Positions 8,905 to 17,046 of a DNA stretch of 29,061 bases are shown here, piece by piece. Origin of the DNA: an uncultured Subdoligranulum sp. (GTDB lineage Bacteria; Bacillota; Clostridia; Oscillospirales; Ruminococcaceae); NCBI GenBank assembly GCA_904374465.1, contig CAJFFY010000033.1:1-29061 (forward strand), given 5' to 3'. Positions within the stretch are counted from its first letter, which is position 1. Each line of letters begins with the position of its first letter. Under the pieces are notes generated by a model. The model was not told where the DNA came from and searched no databases. It saw nothing but the letters and a program-made list of their open reading frames with translations. Position numbers and translations under genes: made by a program.

Positions 8905-9498
8905 TTACACCTCGTCGTTGCAAACCATGGCCAGAGCCTGGGGCAGCAGCTTCCACTCGGCCTCCACCATCACGCGCTTCTGCAGCACTTCCGGGGTATC
9001 GCCGGGCTGGACCGCCACCGCCTTCTGCAGCAGGATGGGGCCGCCGTCGCATTCCTCGTTGACCAGATGGACGGTGGCGCCGGTGACCTTCACGCCCCGG
9101 GCCAGGGCCGCCTCGTGTACCCGCAGGCCGTAAAAGCCGGGGCCGCAGAAGCTGGGAATCAGACTGGGATGGACATTGAGGATGCGGTTGCGGTAGGCCT
9201 CGATGACGCGGGGGCCCAGCACCGAAAGGAAACCGGCCAGCACCACCACGTCGATCCGGTGGCTCTGCAGCGTTTGCAGCAGGGCCGTATCAAAGGCTTC
9301 GCTGTCCGCATATTCCTTGCGGGCCACCACAGCGCTTTCCACACCGAAGTTGGCGGCCCGTTCCAGGGCATACACGCCGGGTTTACTGGCCACCACCAGC
9401 ACGATCTTGCCGTTGGGATTCTCGCCCCGGGCCTCACTTTCCAGCAGAGCCTGCAGGTTGGTGCCGCCGCCGGAAACCAGTACAGCTACACGCTTCAT
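8905..9498 (-). CDS. purN: Phosphoribosylglycinamide formyltransferase, folate-dependent
   Basis: The 197-residue enzyme formylates GAR with 10-formyl-THF. The N-terminal VLVSGGGTNLQALLE loop binds the GAR phosphate. The catalytic Asn-His lies in RILNVHPSLIPSF and the catalytic Asp in NEECDGGPIL. Its ATG overlaps the purM stop by four bases (ATGA), indicating translational coupling. The use of PurN rather than formate-dependent PurT makes this operon depend on the fhs product encoded nearby. Length is standard. Confidence 0.95.
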   Translation of the reverse strand: MKRVAVLVSGGGTNLQALLESEARGENPNGKIVLVVASKPGVYALERAANFGVESAVVARKEYADSEAFDTALLQTLQSHRIDVVVLAGFLSVLGPRVIEAYRNRILNVHPSLIPSFCGPGFYGLRVHEAALARGVKVTGATVHLVNEECDGGPILLQKAVAVQPGDTPEVLQKRVMVEAEWKLLPQALAMVCNDEV

Positions 9499-10538
9499 AC
9501 CAGTTCCACCCCGTCGCCTTCCACGATGGTGCCCAGACGGTAGGCACCTTCCTCACCATGGGCATGCAGGATCTCCAGCGCCTTGTCGGCGTCCTCGGCT
9601 GCCACCACAATGGTCATGCCGACGCCCATGTTGAAGGTGTTGAACATGTCGCGCTCGGGCACGTTGCCCTCCTTGGCCAGCACACCGAACAGGGCGGGAG
9701 TGCGTACATCCGCCTTGGCGATATGGGCGGCGCAACCCTTCTTCAGGCTGCGGGGAATGTTCTCGTAGAAGCCGCCGCCGGTGATGTGGGACACACCTTT
9801 CACGGTGACCTGTTCCATCAGGGCCAGCACGGGCTTGACATAAATCTTGGTGGGGGCCAGCAGGGCTTCACCAAGGGTCTTGTCCATGCCGTCGAAGGTC
9901 TTGTCCAGCACTTCGGGGTGGTTGTCGATGTCAAAAATCTTGCGCACCAGCGAGAAGCCGTTGGAATGCACACCGGTGGAGGGCAGCGCCAGGATGACGT
10001 CGCCGGGCTGCATGGTGGAGTTGTCCAGGATCTTGCTCTTGTCCACCACGCCCACGGTGAAGCCGGCCAGGTCGTATTCCTCCTCGGGCATCATGCCGGG
10101 ATGCTCGGCCGTTTCGCCGCCCACCAGGGAGCAGCCGGCCTGCACGCAGCCCTCGGCCACGCCTTTGACGATCTCGGCGATCTTCTCGGGAATGTTCTTG
10201 CCGCAGGCAATGTAGTCCAGGAAGACCAGCGGCTTGGCGCCGGCGCAGATGACGTCGTTGACGCACATGGCCACGCAGTCGATGCCGATGGTATCGTGCT
10301 TGTTCATGTACTGGGCCACACGCAGTTTGGTGCCCACACCGTCGGTGCCGGAGATCAGGACCGGATGCTCCATACCGGAGCAGTCCAGCTCAAACAGACC
10401 GCCGAAACCGCCCAGGCCGCCGATGCAGTTTTCGGTCATCGTGCGGGCCACATACTGTTTCATCAGTTCCACGGAGCGGTAGCCGGCCGTAATATCCACG
10501 CCGGCAGCAGCGTAGCTGGCAGAATAGCTTTTTTCCAT
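9495..10538 (-). CDS. purM: Phosphoribosylformylglycinamidine cyclo-ligase (AIR synthetase)
   Basis: This 347-residue PurM-fold enzyme closes the imidazole ring of AIR from FGAM with ATP. The segments GTDGVGTKLRVAQ and GGETAEHPGMMPEEEYD are the metal/ATP-binding hallmarks, and TGGGFYENIPR lies in the C-terminal half. ATG 10538 (MEKSYSASYAAAG) is preceded by AGGAG. It is translationally coupled to purN by a four-base overlap and stands 49 bases after the purF stop. Confidence 0.96.
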   Translation of the reverse strand: MEKSYSASYAAAGVDITAGYRSVELMKQYVARTMTENCIGGLGGFGGLFELDCSGMEHPVLISGTDGVGTKLRVAQYMNKHDTIGIDCVAMCVNDVICAGAKPLVFLDYIACGKNIPEKIAEIVKGVAEGCVQAGCSLVGGETAEHPGMMPEEEYDLAGFTVGVVDKSKILDNSTMQPGDVILALPSTGVHSNGFSLVRKIFDIDNHPEVLDKTFDGMDKTLGEALLAPTKIYVKPVLALMEQVTVKGVSHITGGGFYENIPRSLKKGCAAHIAKADVRTPALFGVLAKEGNVPERDMFNTFNMGVGMTIVVAAEDADKALEILHAHGEEGAYRLGTIVEGDGVELV

Positions 10539-10587
10539 GTCGGTACTCCTATCGGGTATTGTTGCAGCGACACGACCGCGGGGCCGG

Positions 10588-12060
<1,473 letters not shown>

Positions 12061-12086
12061 TCCGCTTTGTGCTCCGTTTTCTCAAA

Positions 12087-12800
12087 TCAACCCAGCAGGC
12101 GCTTCATGACTTCCTGGTAGGCATCGGCCTCGCCACCCATGTTGCGGCGGAACAGGTCCTTGTCCAGGTGCGCGCCGGTGGTGGCATCCCAGAAGCGGCA
12201 GGTGTCGGGGCTGATCTCGTCGGCCAGAATGATGGTGCCGTCGGGCAGGCGGCCGAACTCCAGCTTGAAGTCAATCAGGCGGATGTTGGCATCCAGCAGA
12301 ATCTTCTTGAGGATCTCGTTGATCTTGAAGGAGTAGTTGGTGATGGTGTCGATCTCTTCCTGGGTGGCCAGATCCAGGGCCAGGGCATAGTAGTGGTTGA
12401 TGAACGGATCATGCAGATCGTCGTTCTTGTAGCTGAACTCCAGAATGGGGGTCTTGAAGGGGGTACCCTCGGGCACGCCCATCCGCAGGCTGAAGTGACC
12501 GGCGGCCACATTGCGGATGATGACTTCCAGGGGCACGATCTGGACCTTCTTCACGAAGGTGTCACGGTCGTTGATCTCCTCCACGTAGTGGGTGGGAATG
12601 CCCTCTTTTTCCAACTTCTGCATCAGGGCGTTGGACAGCTTGTTGTTGACAATGCCCTTGTCGCGGATGGTGCCTTTCTTCTCGCCGTCGCCGGCGGTGG
12701 CATCATCCTTGTAGTGGACCATAACAATATCGGGGTCGCTGGTGGCGAAAACCTGCTTGGCCTTGCCTTCGTACATCTGCTCTTTGACTTCGTATTTCAT
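12087..12800 (-). CDS. purC: SAICAR synthetase
   Basis: This 237-residue ligase joins aspartate to CAIR using ATP. Visible motifs are the N-terminal YEGKAKQVF, the RNVAAGHFSLRMGV segment in the middle and DFKLEFGR near the C-terminus. ATG 12800 (MKYEVKEQM) has an AAAGGGAG site. The in-frame ATG at 12881 would place the start inside a promoter and hairpin region and adds residues the family lacks. The 93-base gap after purE carries an internal promoter and an inverted repeat, so purC and downstream genes may be expressed partly independently of purE. Confidence 0.96.
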   Translation of the reverse strand: MKYEVKEQMYEGKAKQVFATSDPDIVMVHYKDDATAGDGEKKGTIRDKGIVNNKLSNALMQKLEKEGIPTHYVEEINDRDTFVKKVQIVPLEVIIRNVAAGHFSLRMGVPEGTPFKTPILEFSYKNDDLHDPFINHYYALALDLATQEEIDTITNYSFKINEILKKILLDANIRLIDFKLEFGRLPDGTIILADEISPDTCRFWDATTGAHLDKDLFRRNMGGEADAYQEVMKRLLG

Positions 12801-12828
12801 GATAAACGCTCCCTTTATGTAATGTATA

Positions 12829-12881
12829 AAAACGGGTGTCAATCGTACTTTTATTGTAACCCGTTTTGTGGCGGTGTGCAA
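12829..12881 (-). promoter_or_regulatory. Internal promoter and inverted repeat between purE and purC
   Basis: On the minus strand TTGCAC (12876-12881) and TACAAT (12853-12858) are 17 bases apart, a good sigma-A promoter reading into purC. Overlapping it, AAAACGGGT and ACCCGTTTT (12829-12837 and 12859-12867) form a perfect 9-bp inverted repeat, extended by CAAT/ATTG and followed by TTTTTAT. In DNA this could be an operator over the -10. In RNA made from the purE promoter it could be a terminator. Which of these is used cannot be told from the sequence. Confidence 0.55.
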
Positions 12882-12893
12882 GAATTTGTTTGG

Positions 12894-13391
12894 TTACAGT
12901 GCGGCGGCTTCGGCGGCGATGGCCGCGTCCTTCTTGGCGATGGCGGCGGCGGTATCGGTGCGGAACTGTTCCAGCTTTTCGGCCAGTTCTTCATCGGCCA
13001 CAGCCAGGATGGCCACGGCCAGGTAGGCGGCATTCTTGGCGCCGTTCAGCGCCACGGTGGCCACGGGGAACCCGCTGGGCATCTGCACGGTGGCCAACAG
13101 GGCGTCCAGACCGTCCAGGGCGCCGCCCTTCATGGGAATGCCCACCACAGGCAGGGTGGTGTTGGCGGCAAAAGCACCAGCCAGGTGTGCGGCCATACCG
13201 GCGGCACAGAGGATCACGCCGTAGCCGTTGGCGCGGGCTGCTTTGGCAAAGGCGGAAGCGGCCTCCGGGGTGCGGTGCGCCGAAAGAACGTGGGCCTCAT
13301 AGGGGACGCCGAAGTCCTTCAGCACGGTGCAGGCACCTTTTACGACGGACCAGTCGCTGTCGGAACCCATGATGATCGCTACTTTTTTCAT
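12894..13391 (-). CDS. purE: N5-CAIR mutase / AIR carboxylase subunit
   Basis: The 165-residue first gene of the operon carries MGSDSDW (residues 8-14) and SAHRTPE with His39, the PurE active site. The segments AAGMAAHLAGAFAANTTLPV and LATVQMPSGFPVATV are class I-like. ATG 13391 follows GGAAAGGAG. Class I enzymes normally take N5-CAIR made by PurK, but there is no purK in the window. The C-terminus is an Ala-rich helix slightly longer than usual. It is preceded by a 186-base structured leader with a terminator. Confidence 0.94.
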   Translation of the reverse strand: MKKVAIIMGSDSDWSVVKGACTVLKDFGVPYEAHVLSAHRTPEAASAFAKAARANGYGVILCAAGMAAHLAGAFAANTTLPVVGIPMKGGALDGLDALLATVQMPSGFPVATVALNGAKNAAYLAVAILAVADEELAEKLEQFRTDTAAAIAKKDAAIAAEAAAL

Positions 13392-13411
13392 TGGAAAAGC
13401 TCCTTTCCTGA

Positions 13412-13537
13412 TTACACGCCAGAATAAAAGAGCGCAGCGGCCGGCAAAACGGTACACTGCGCTTTTGGTATGCAAATAGGCGTATGGGGTACAAAGAACC
13501 CGTGAAAAATTCCAAGACGCATCAGCGAGTCTTGCAC
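13412..13537 (-). CDS. Possible 41-residue leader ORF in the purE 5' region
   Basis: GTG 13537 has an AAAGGGGGA site about five bases upstream, and the frame stays open for 41 codons to TAA 13412, some 20 bases before purE. The product (VQDSLMRLGIFHGFF...) resembles nothing I know. The ORF runs through both leader hairpins, so its translation would change their folding. It may be a regulatory uORF or simply chance in a structured RNA. Confidence that it is translated is low. Confidence 0.3.
   Translation of the reverse strand: MQDSLMRLGIFHGFFVPHTPICIPKAQCTVLPAAALFYSGV
13423..13467 (-). terminator. Attenuator-like terminator upstream of purE
   Basis: On the minus strand AGCGCAG (13457-13463) pairs with CTGCGCT (13431-13437), extended on the outside by AAAA/TTTT and inside by CCG/CGG. 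CTTTTATT follows. It lies between the purE promoter and the purE ribosome site, so it must be bypassed for any purine gene to be expressed from that promoter. Confidence 0.65.
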
Positions 13538-13577
13538 GGAAGATCCCCCTTTAAATAAAGAAGTAAAGTACCCTTGT
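13424..13577 (-). promoter_or_regulatory. Structured 5' leader of the purine operon, candidate cis-regulatory RNA
   Basis: The predicted transcript starts near 13577 and runs 186 bases to purE. Three nested helices can be drawn. P1 pairs GGGTAC (13568-13573) with GTACCC (13487-13492). P2 pairs CCGTG (13535-13539) with CACGG (13500-13504). P3 stacks directly on P2: 13513-13517 with 13530-13534 and 13518-13520 with 13525-13527, capped by a TGAT tetraloop. An eight-base bulge (GAATTTTT) interrupts the 3' side of the P2/P3 helix. An intrinsic terminator follows. The GGTAC of P1 can alternatively pair with GTACC in the terminator loop (13451-13455). I do not see a guanine, PRPP, ZTP or other known purine aptamer. 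Architecture and position suggest transcription attenuation of purine synthesis; the ligand is unknown. Confidence 0.5.
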
Positions 13578-13583
13578 AAAATT

Positions 13584-13612
13584 AGTGTAAGGCGTAAACG
13601 GTAAAAATGCAA
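13584..13612 (-). promoter_or_regulatory. Main promoter of the purine operon
   Basis: TTGCAT (13607-13612) and TACACT (13584-13589) are separated by 17 bases on the minus strand, giving a start near 13577. It is the only good sigma-A promoter upstream of purE and lies 195 bases before its start codon. Confidence 0.65.
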
Positions 13613-13640
13613 GATGGGGGCCGCTTTTTCAGCCAAAAAA

Positions 13641-13670
13641 CCACGGGAAACTGTTTTCCCCGGTGCTTTT
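13641..13670. terminator. Palindromic hairpin between divergent purE and psiE-like promoters
   Basis: GGGAAA-CTGT-TTTCCC at 645-660 (offset 13000) is a perfect dyad, extended by CAC/GTG with a two-base bulge. It is flanked by T-runs on both strands (GTGCTTTTTG on plus, GTGGTTTTTT on minus), so it could terminate in either direction. It may equally be an operator for a regulator of the purine promoter about 35 bp away. The rest of 13613-13766 shows no ORF. Confidence 0.4.
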
Positions 13671-13757
13671 TGTCGTTTTTGATGGGGTTAAAACGGGAAA
13701 AGTATGACTTTATACAAAATCACCTCGTTGGTGTAAGTTTTTGTGGCGTTGGTTGTG

Positions 13758-13772
13758 GGAATATGGTACAAT
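13758..13772 (+). promoter_or_regulatory. Extended -10 promoter of the PsiE-like gene
   Basis: TACAAT at 13767-13772 is preceded by TGG, an extended -10 element, and lies 30 bases before the start codon. No good -35 stands at 17 bases. Confidence 0.5.
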
Positions 13773-13802
13773 ATGGAAAACGATCTCCCGAAGAGAGGAA
13801 AC

Positions 13803-14345
13803 ATGACGATGAAAAAACAAAAATCGCCTTTTTGCAATACGGCACTCCATGGCCGGGAGGAACGCGTCAAGCGAATCTTCCGGGACCAGATTGCCGAATC
13901 CGCCGGACTTCTGGAAGTCTTGCTCTCCGGCATTGTGCTGGTGGGCCTGTTGTTCAGCATTGTGCCCTTGCTGCAATGGATGCCCGGCCTGATCACGGAT
14001 GGCAACGAAGTGGAAGTGTACGAGTTTCTGACCCGTGCACTGGATATTGTTATTGGCATCGAGTTCATCAAGATGCTGGCCAAGCACAGCCCCGGCAGCG
14101 TGCTGGAAGTGCTGCTCTACGCCATCGCCCGTCATATGATCGTCGGGCATGAGGATGCGGTCCAGAACCTGGTCAGTGTGGTGGCCATCGCCCTGATTTT
14201 CATCATCCGCCGCTTCTTCTTTGTGCCTTCTTTCGGGCAGAAACTGCCCGGCGGACAGCTGGCTCCCGACGTGGCGCATCTGTATGCCACCGGAACGGAG
14301 GAAGGCGAGGAACTGGGAGAATCCCGGGACGAGGCGCACGAATAA
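13803..14345 (+). CDS. PsiE-like small membrane protein
   Basis: The 180-residue product has a charged N-terminal 30 residues, then about four hydrophobic segments (around residues 35-57, 75-92, 98-113 and 121-139), and an acidic, soluble C-terminal tail. The arrangement, with conserved acidic residues at the second helix (EVYEFLTRALD) and HMIVGHEDAVQNLV before the last, fits the PsiE family (phosphate-starvation-inducible), whose function is not known. ATG 13803 follows GAGAGGAAAC, and an extended -10 promoter lies just upstream. The gene is monocistronic: it is divergent from purE, convergent with fhs and closed by its own terminator. Nothing ties it to purine metabolism apart from position. 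Confidence 0.75.
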   Translation: MTMKKQKSPFCNTALHGREERVKRIFRDQIAESAGLLEVLLSGIVLVGLLFSIVPLLQWMPGLITDGNEVEVYEFLTRALDIVIGIEFIKMLAKHSPGSVLEVLLYAIARHMIVGHEDAVQNLVSVVAIALIFIIRRFFFVPSFGQKLPGGQLAPDVAHLYATGTEEGEELGESRDEAHE

Positions 14346-14356
14346 AGGAATATAAT

Positions 14357-14391
14357 ACGGGAGCCCGTCAGCTGACGGGCTCCCGTTTTTT
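14357..14391 (+). terminator. Terminator of the PsiE-like gene, facing fhs
   Basis: A perfect 14-bp stem (14357-14370 with 14373-14386) with a GC loop is followed by TTTTTTG on the plus strand. It sits between convergent genes and can also block fhs transcripts, although on the minus strand only ATTATATT follows. Confidence 0.9.
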
Positions 14392-14409
14392 GTTGTATGG
14401 TTGTATGAA

Positions 14410-16071
14410 TCAGAACAGGCCGGTGATCTTGCCGTGCACATCCACGTCGATGTCCATGGCGGCCGGGTGTTTGGGCAGACCGGGCATCGTCATGATGTTG
14501 CCGCAGACCACCACCACGAAACCGGCACCGGCTGAGAGGCGAACCTCCCGCACATGGAGGGTGAATCCTTCCGGTGCGGCGATGAGCTTGGCATTGTCGC
14601 TGAAGGAATACTGGGTCTTGGCAATGCAGACGGGCAGATTGCTGTAGCCCATGGCGGCCAGTTCGTCCAGCGTCTTCTGAGCTGCGGCGCTGTAGGAAAC
14701 ATCACCGGCGCGGTAGACCTTCTTGGCCACGGCCTCGATCTTCTCGGGCAGGGAAGCGCTCAGGTCGTAGGTATAGCGGACCTGGGCGTTGTCGTCCAGG
14801 ATAGACAGCACGGTCTCGGCCAGCGCTTTGCCACCCTCACCACCCTTGGCGAAGACCTCGGACAGGGCGCAGGGAACACCGGCTTTCTCGCAGACCGCGT
14901 AGATGGCATCCATCTCTTCCTTGGTGTCGGTGGGGAAGGCGTTGATGGCCACGCAGACCGGCAGACCGAAGTTGCGCATATTTTCGATGTGGCGGGCCAG
15001 GTTCACCGAACCGGCCTTGACGGCCTCGGCGTTGGGCTTGCTCAGGTCTGCCTTGGCCACACCGCCGTGGGATTTCAGGGCGCGGACGGTGGCAACGAGC
15101 ACCACGGCGGCGGGATGCAGCCCGGCATAGCGGCACTTGATATCCAGGAACTTCTCGGCGCCCAGGTCGGCACCGAAGCCTGCTTCGGTCACCACATAGT
15201 CGGCCAGTTTCAGGCTCAGCTTGGTGGCAATGACACTGTTGCAGCCGTGGGCAATGTTGGCAAAGGGACCGCCGTGGATGATAGCGGGGTTGTGCTCCAG
15301 GGTCTGGACCAGGTTGGGATCCAGGGCGTCCTTCAGCAGGGCGGTCATGGCGCCGGCGGCGCCGATCTGCCCGGCTGTGACGGGCTTGCCGTCATAGGTG
15401 TAGGCGCAGACAATGCGGGAAAGCCGGGCCTTCAGGTCCTCCAGGTCGGTGGCCAGGCAGAAAATGGCCATGACTTCGCTGGCGACGGTGATGTCGAAGC
15501 CGTCCTCACGCGGAGTGCCGTTGACTTTGCCGCCCAGGCCGTCCACAATGAAGCGCAGCTGCCGGTCGTTCATATCCATGCAGCGCTTCCAGGTGATGCG
15601 GCGGGGGTCGATATTCAGCGGATTGCCCTGCTGGATGGAGTTGTCGATCATGGCAGCCAGCAGGTTGTTGGCGGTGCCGATGGCATGGATGTCACCGGTA
15701 AAGTGGAGGTTGATGTCCTCCATGGGGACCACCTGGGCATAGCCGCCGCCGGCGGCGCCGCCCTTGATGCCGAAAACGGGGCCCAGGGAAGGCTCACGCA
15801 GGCAGAGCATCGTCTTTTTGCCCAGAGCATTCATGGCATCGGCCAGGCCCACGCTGGTGGTGGTTTTGCCCTCACCGGCGGGGGTGGGGCTGATGGCAGT
15901 CACCAGGATCAGCTTGCCCTCGGGACCATCGCCCTTGGCCAGCTTGTGGTCAATCTTGGCCTTGTAGTGGCCGTAGGGGATAACGCTCTGTCCCTGCAGG
16001 CCCAGTTTGGCCGCGATCTCGGTGATGGGCTTCATCTCGGCAGCCTGTGCAATTTCGATATCGCTCAACAT
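14410..16071 (-). CDS. fhs: Formate-tetrahydrofolate ligase
   Basis: This 553-residue monofunctional enzyme makes 10-formyl-THF from formate, THF and ATP, supplying PurN and the AICAR transformylase encoded upstream. The P-loop TPAGEGKTTTSVGLADAM lies at about residues 63-80, followed by LREPSLGPVFGIKGGAAGGG. ATG 16071 (MLSDIEIAQ) has an AGGAGGAA site. The longer start at 16110 would lie inside the leader terminator. The gene has its own promoter, a ZTP riboswitch and a terminator, and converges on the PsiE-like gene. Length is normal. Confidence 0.97.
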   Translation of the reverse strand: MLSDIEIAQAAEMKPITEIAAKLGLQGQSVIPYGHYKAKIDHKLAKGDGPEGKLILVTAISPTPAGEGKTTTSVGLADAMNALGKKTMLCLREPSLGPVFGIKGGAAGGGYAQVVPMEDINLHFTGDIHAIGTANNLLAAMIDNSIQQGNPLNIDPRRITWKRCMDMNDRQLRFIVDGLGGKVNGTPREDGFDITVASEVMAIFCLATDLEDLKARLSRIVCAYTYDGKPVTAGQIGAAGAMTALLKDALDPNLVQTLEHNPAIIHGGPFANIAHGCNSVIATKLSLKLADYVVTEAGFGADLGAEKFLDIKCRYAGLHPAAVVLVATVRALKSHGGVAKADLSKPNAEAVKAGSVNLARHIENMRNFGLPVCVAINAFPTDTKEEMDAIYAVCEKAGVPCALSEVFAKGGEGGKALAETVLSILDDNAQVRYTYDLSASLPEKIEAVAKKVYRAGDVSYSAAAQKTLDELAAMGYSNLPVCIAKTQYSFSDNAKLIAAPEGFTLHVREVRLSAGAGFVVVVCGNIMTMPGLPKHPAAMDIDVDVHGKITGLF

Positions 16072-16092
16072 ACGCAATTCCTCCTGTGTGGT

Positions 16093-16135
16093 AAAAACAA
16101 AGGGCTGCATACACCTGCTTCAGTGCATGCAGCCC
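16093..16135 (-). terminator. Riboswitch-controlled terminator upstream of fhs
   Basis: GGGCTGCATGCAC (16123-16135) pairs with GTGTATGCAGCCC (16102-16114) around an 8-base loop, with one mismatch-level wobble. TTTGTTTTT follows on the minus strand. Its 5' arm includes GGGC, which is also the end of the ZTP aptamer, so the two structures exclude each other. Confidence 0.85.
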
Positions 16136-16205
16136 AGACGGTCGGCTTTTTCTTCGGTTGCCTTCCCTGTGGTAATCCCCACAAATCCGTCGGTCAGCAA
16201 CCTGC
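16132..16205 (-). promoter_or_regulatory. ZTP (pfl) riboswitch controlling fhs
   Basis: The minus-strand leader matches the ZTP/pfl pattern. GTTGC pairs with GCAAC around a first domain holding CTGACCGACGG and the hairpin TGTGGGGATTACCACA, followed by GGGAAGG. After an A-rich linker comes the conserved 3' block GCCGACCGTCTGGGC, and GACGG can pair with CCGTC as the class pseudoknot. ZTP is known to turn on fhs, folD and purH genes when 10-formyl-THF is low. Here the aptamer's last bases are shared with the terminator stem, so ligand binding should prevent termination and raise fhs expression. Confidence 0.88.
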
Positions 16206-16212
16206 TATCGTT

Positions 16213-16242
16213 ACTGTAGCATATTCGGGCAAAGTTTGTCAA
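16213..16242 (-). promoter_or_regulatory. fhs promoter
   Basis: TTGACA (16237-16242) and TACAGT (16213-16218) are 18 bases apart on the minus strand, and TGC before the -10 adds an extended element. The -35 ends four bases before the glycosyltransferase stop codon. Transcription would start near 16206, exactly at the 5' end of the riboswitch. Confidence 0.75.
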
Positions 16243-16245
16243 GAC

Positions 16246-17034
16246 TCAAACGCTGCCTTTTCCATACCCCCATTTTCGGAAGTAACGGCCCATGCTGATG
16301 AGCTGCATCTTGAACTTGCCCGCATCCCGCATAGGGGCGCGGTGCCAGGCATGGATGGCGGAAAACTGGGGTGCCAGCCAGACCGTGCCTTCCTGCAGCA
16401 CCTTCTGGGTCAGGTCGGCATCTTCCACGTACATGAAGTATGCCGGGTCAAAACCACCGATTTTTTTCAGCACATCGGTGCGCACCGCCATAAAACTGCC
16501 GGTGCAGAACTCGATGCGCCGGGGCACCGTCAGGTCTTCGTCCTGCATGGTGTAGTGATCGTCCGCCCTGCGGAAAGCGCCGCCCAGTTTCGGTGCCAGC
16601 TGGCGGGCAAGCAGCAGCCAGGGGGTGGGTTTGCGGCGGGGCAGATGCTGCAGCCGCCCGTCGGGGTAGTGCAGCTGGGGCGTGGCCATGGCGGCGCCGG
16701 GGGTGGCCAGCAGCCAGTCGGCCAGGGGGCCCAGGATGTCTTCGGTCAACAGGATGTCGGGGTTCAGGATAAAATGCACCTCGCTGTCCAGCCGGTCCAG
16801 CACGGTGTTGTGGCCTTTGCCAAAGCCCACATTTTCGGGCAGCGGCAATACCGTCACCCGGTTATCACCGAAATCGGTGGCGGCCAGTTTGGACCCGCAG
16901 CCGTCGGGGCTGCCGTTGTCCACCACATACAGCACAAAATCCGGGGCCGGGGTGTGGTGCAGGATGCTGCGCACGGCGGCGCAGACTTCGTCGTAATCAC
17001 AGTACGCCACAATGCAGGCGCTGATCTTGGCCAT
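16246..17034 (-). CDS. GT2 family glycosyltransferase
   Basis: The 262-residue protein has a GT-A fold start (ISACIVAYCDYDEV), VVDNGSPDG at 38-46, the ENVGFGKGHN segment and a metal-site-like NPDILL at 91-96. FCTGSFMAVR and FMYVEDADLTQKV occur further on, as in rhamnosyltransferase-like GT2 enzymes that build surface polysaccharides. There is no membrane helix. The donor and acceptor cannot be told. Its start is 12 bases after the metA stop, and the GAGGAG site overlaps the end of metA, so it is probably co-transcribed with metY and metA. No other polysaccharide gene is present in the window. Confidence 0.88.
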   Translation of the reverse strand: MAKISACIVAYCDYDEVCAAVRSILHHTPAPDFVLYVVDNGSPDGCGSKLAATDFGDNRVTVLPLPENVGFGKGHNTVLDRLDSEVHFILNPDILLTEDILGPLADWLLATPGAAMATPQLHYPDGRLQHLPRRKPTPWLLLARQLAPKLGGAFRRADDHYTMQDEDLTVPRRIEFCTGSFMAVRTDVLKKIGGFDPAYFMYVEDADLTQKVLQEGTVWLAPQFSAIHAWHRAPMRDAGKFKMQLISMGRYFRKWGYGKGSV

Positions 17035-17046
17035 GGGGAAAACTCC

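Noticed and set aside
13391..13577. Guanine, PRPP or ZTP aptamer in the purE leader
   Set aside because: None of the signature blocks of those classes could be found by eye, which is why the leader is reported as unassigned.
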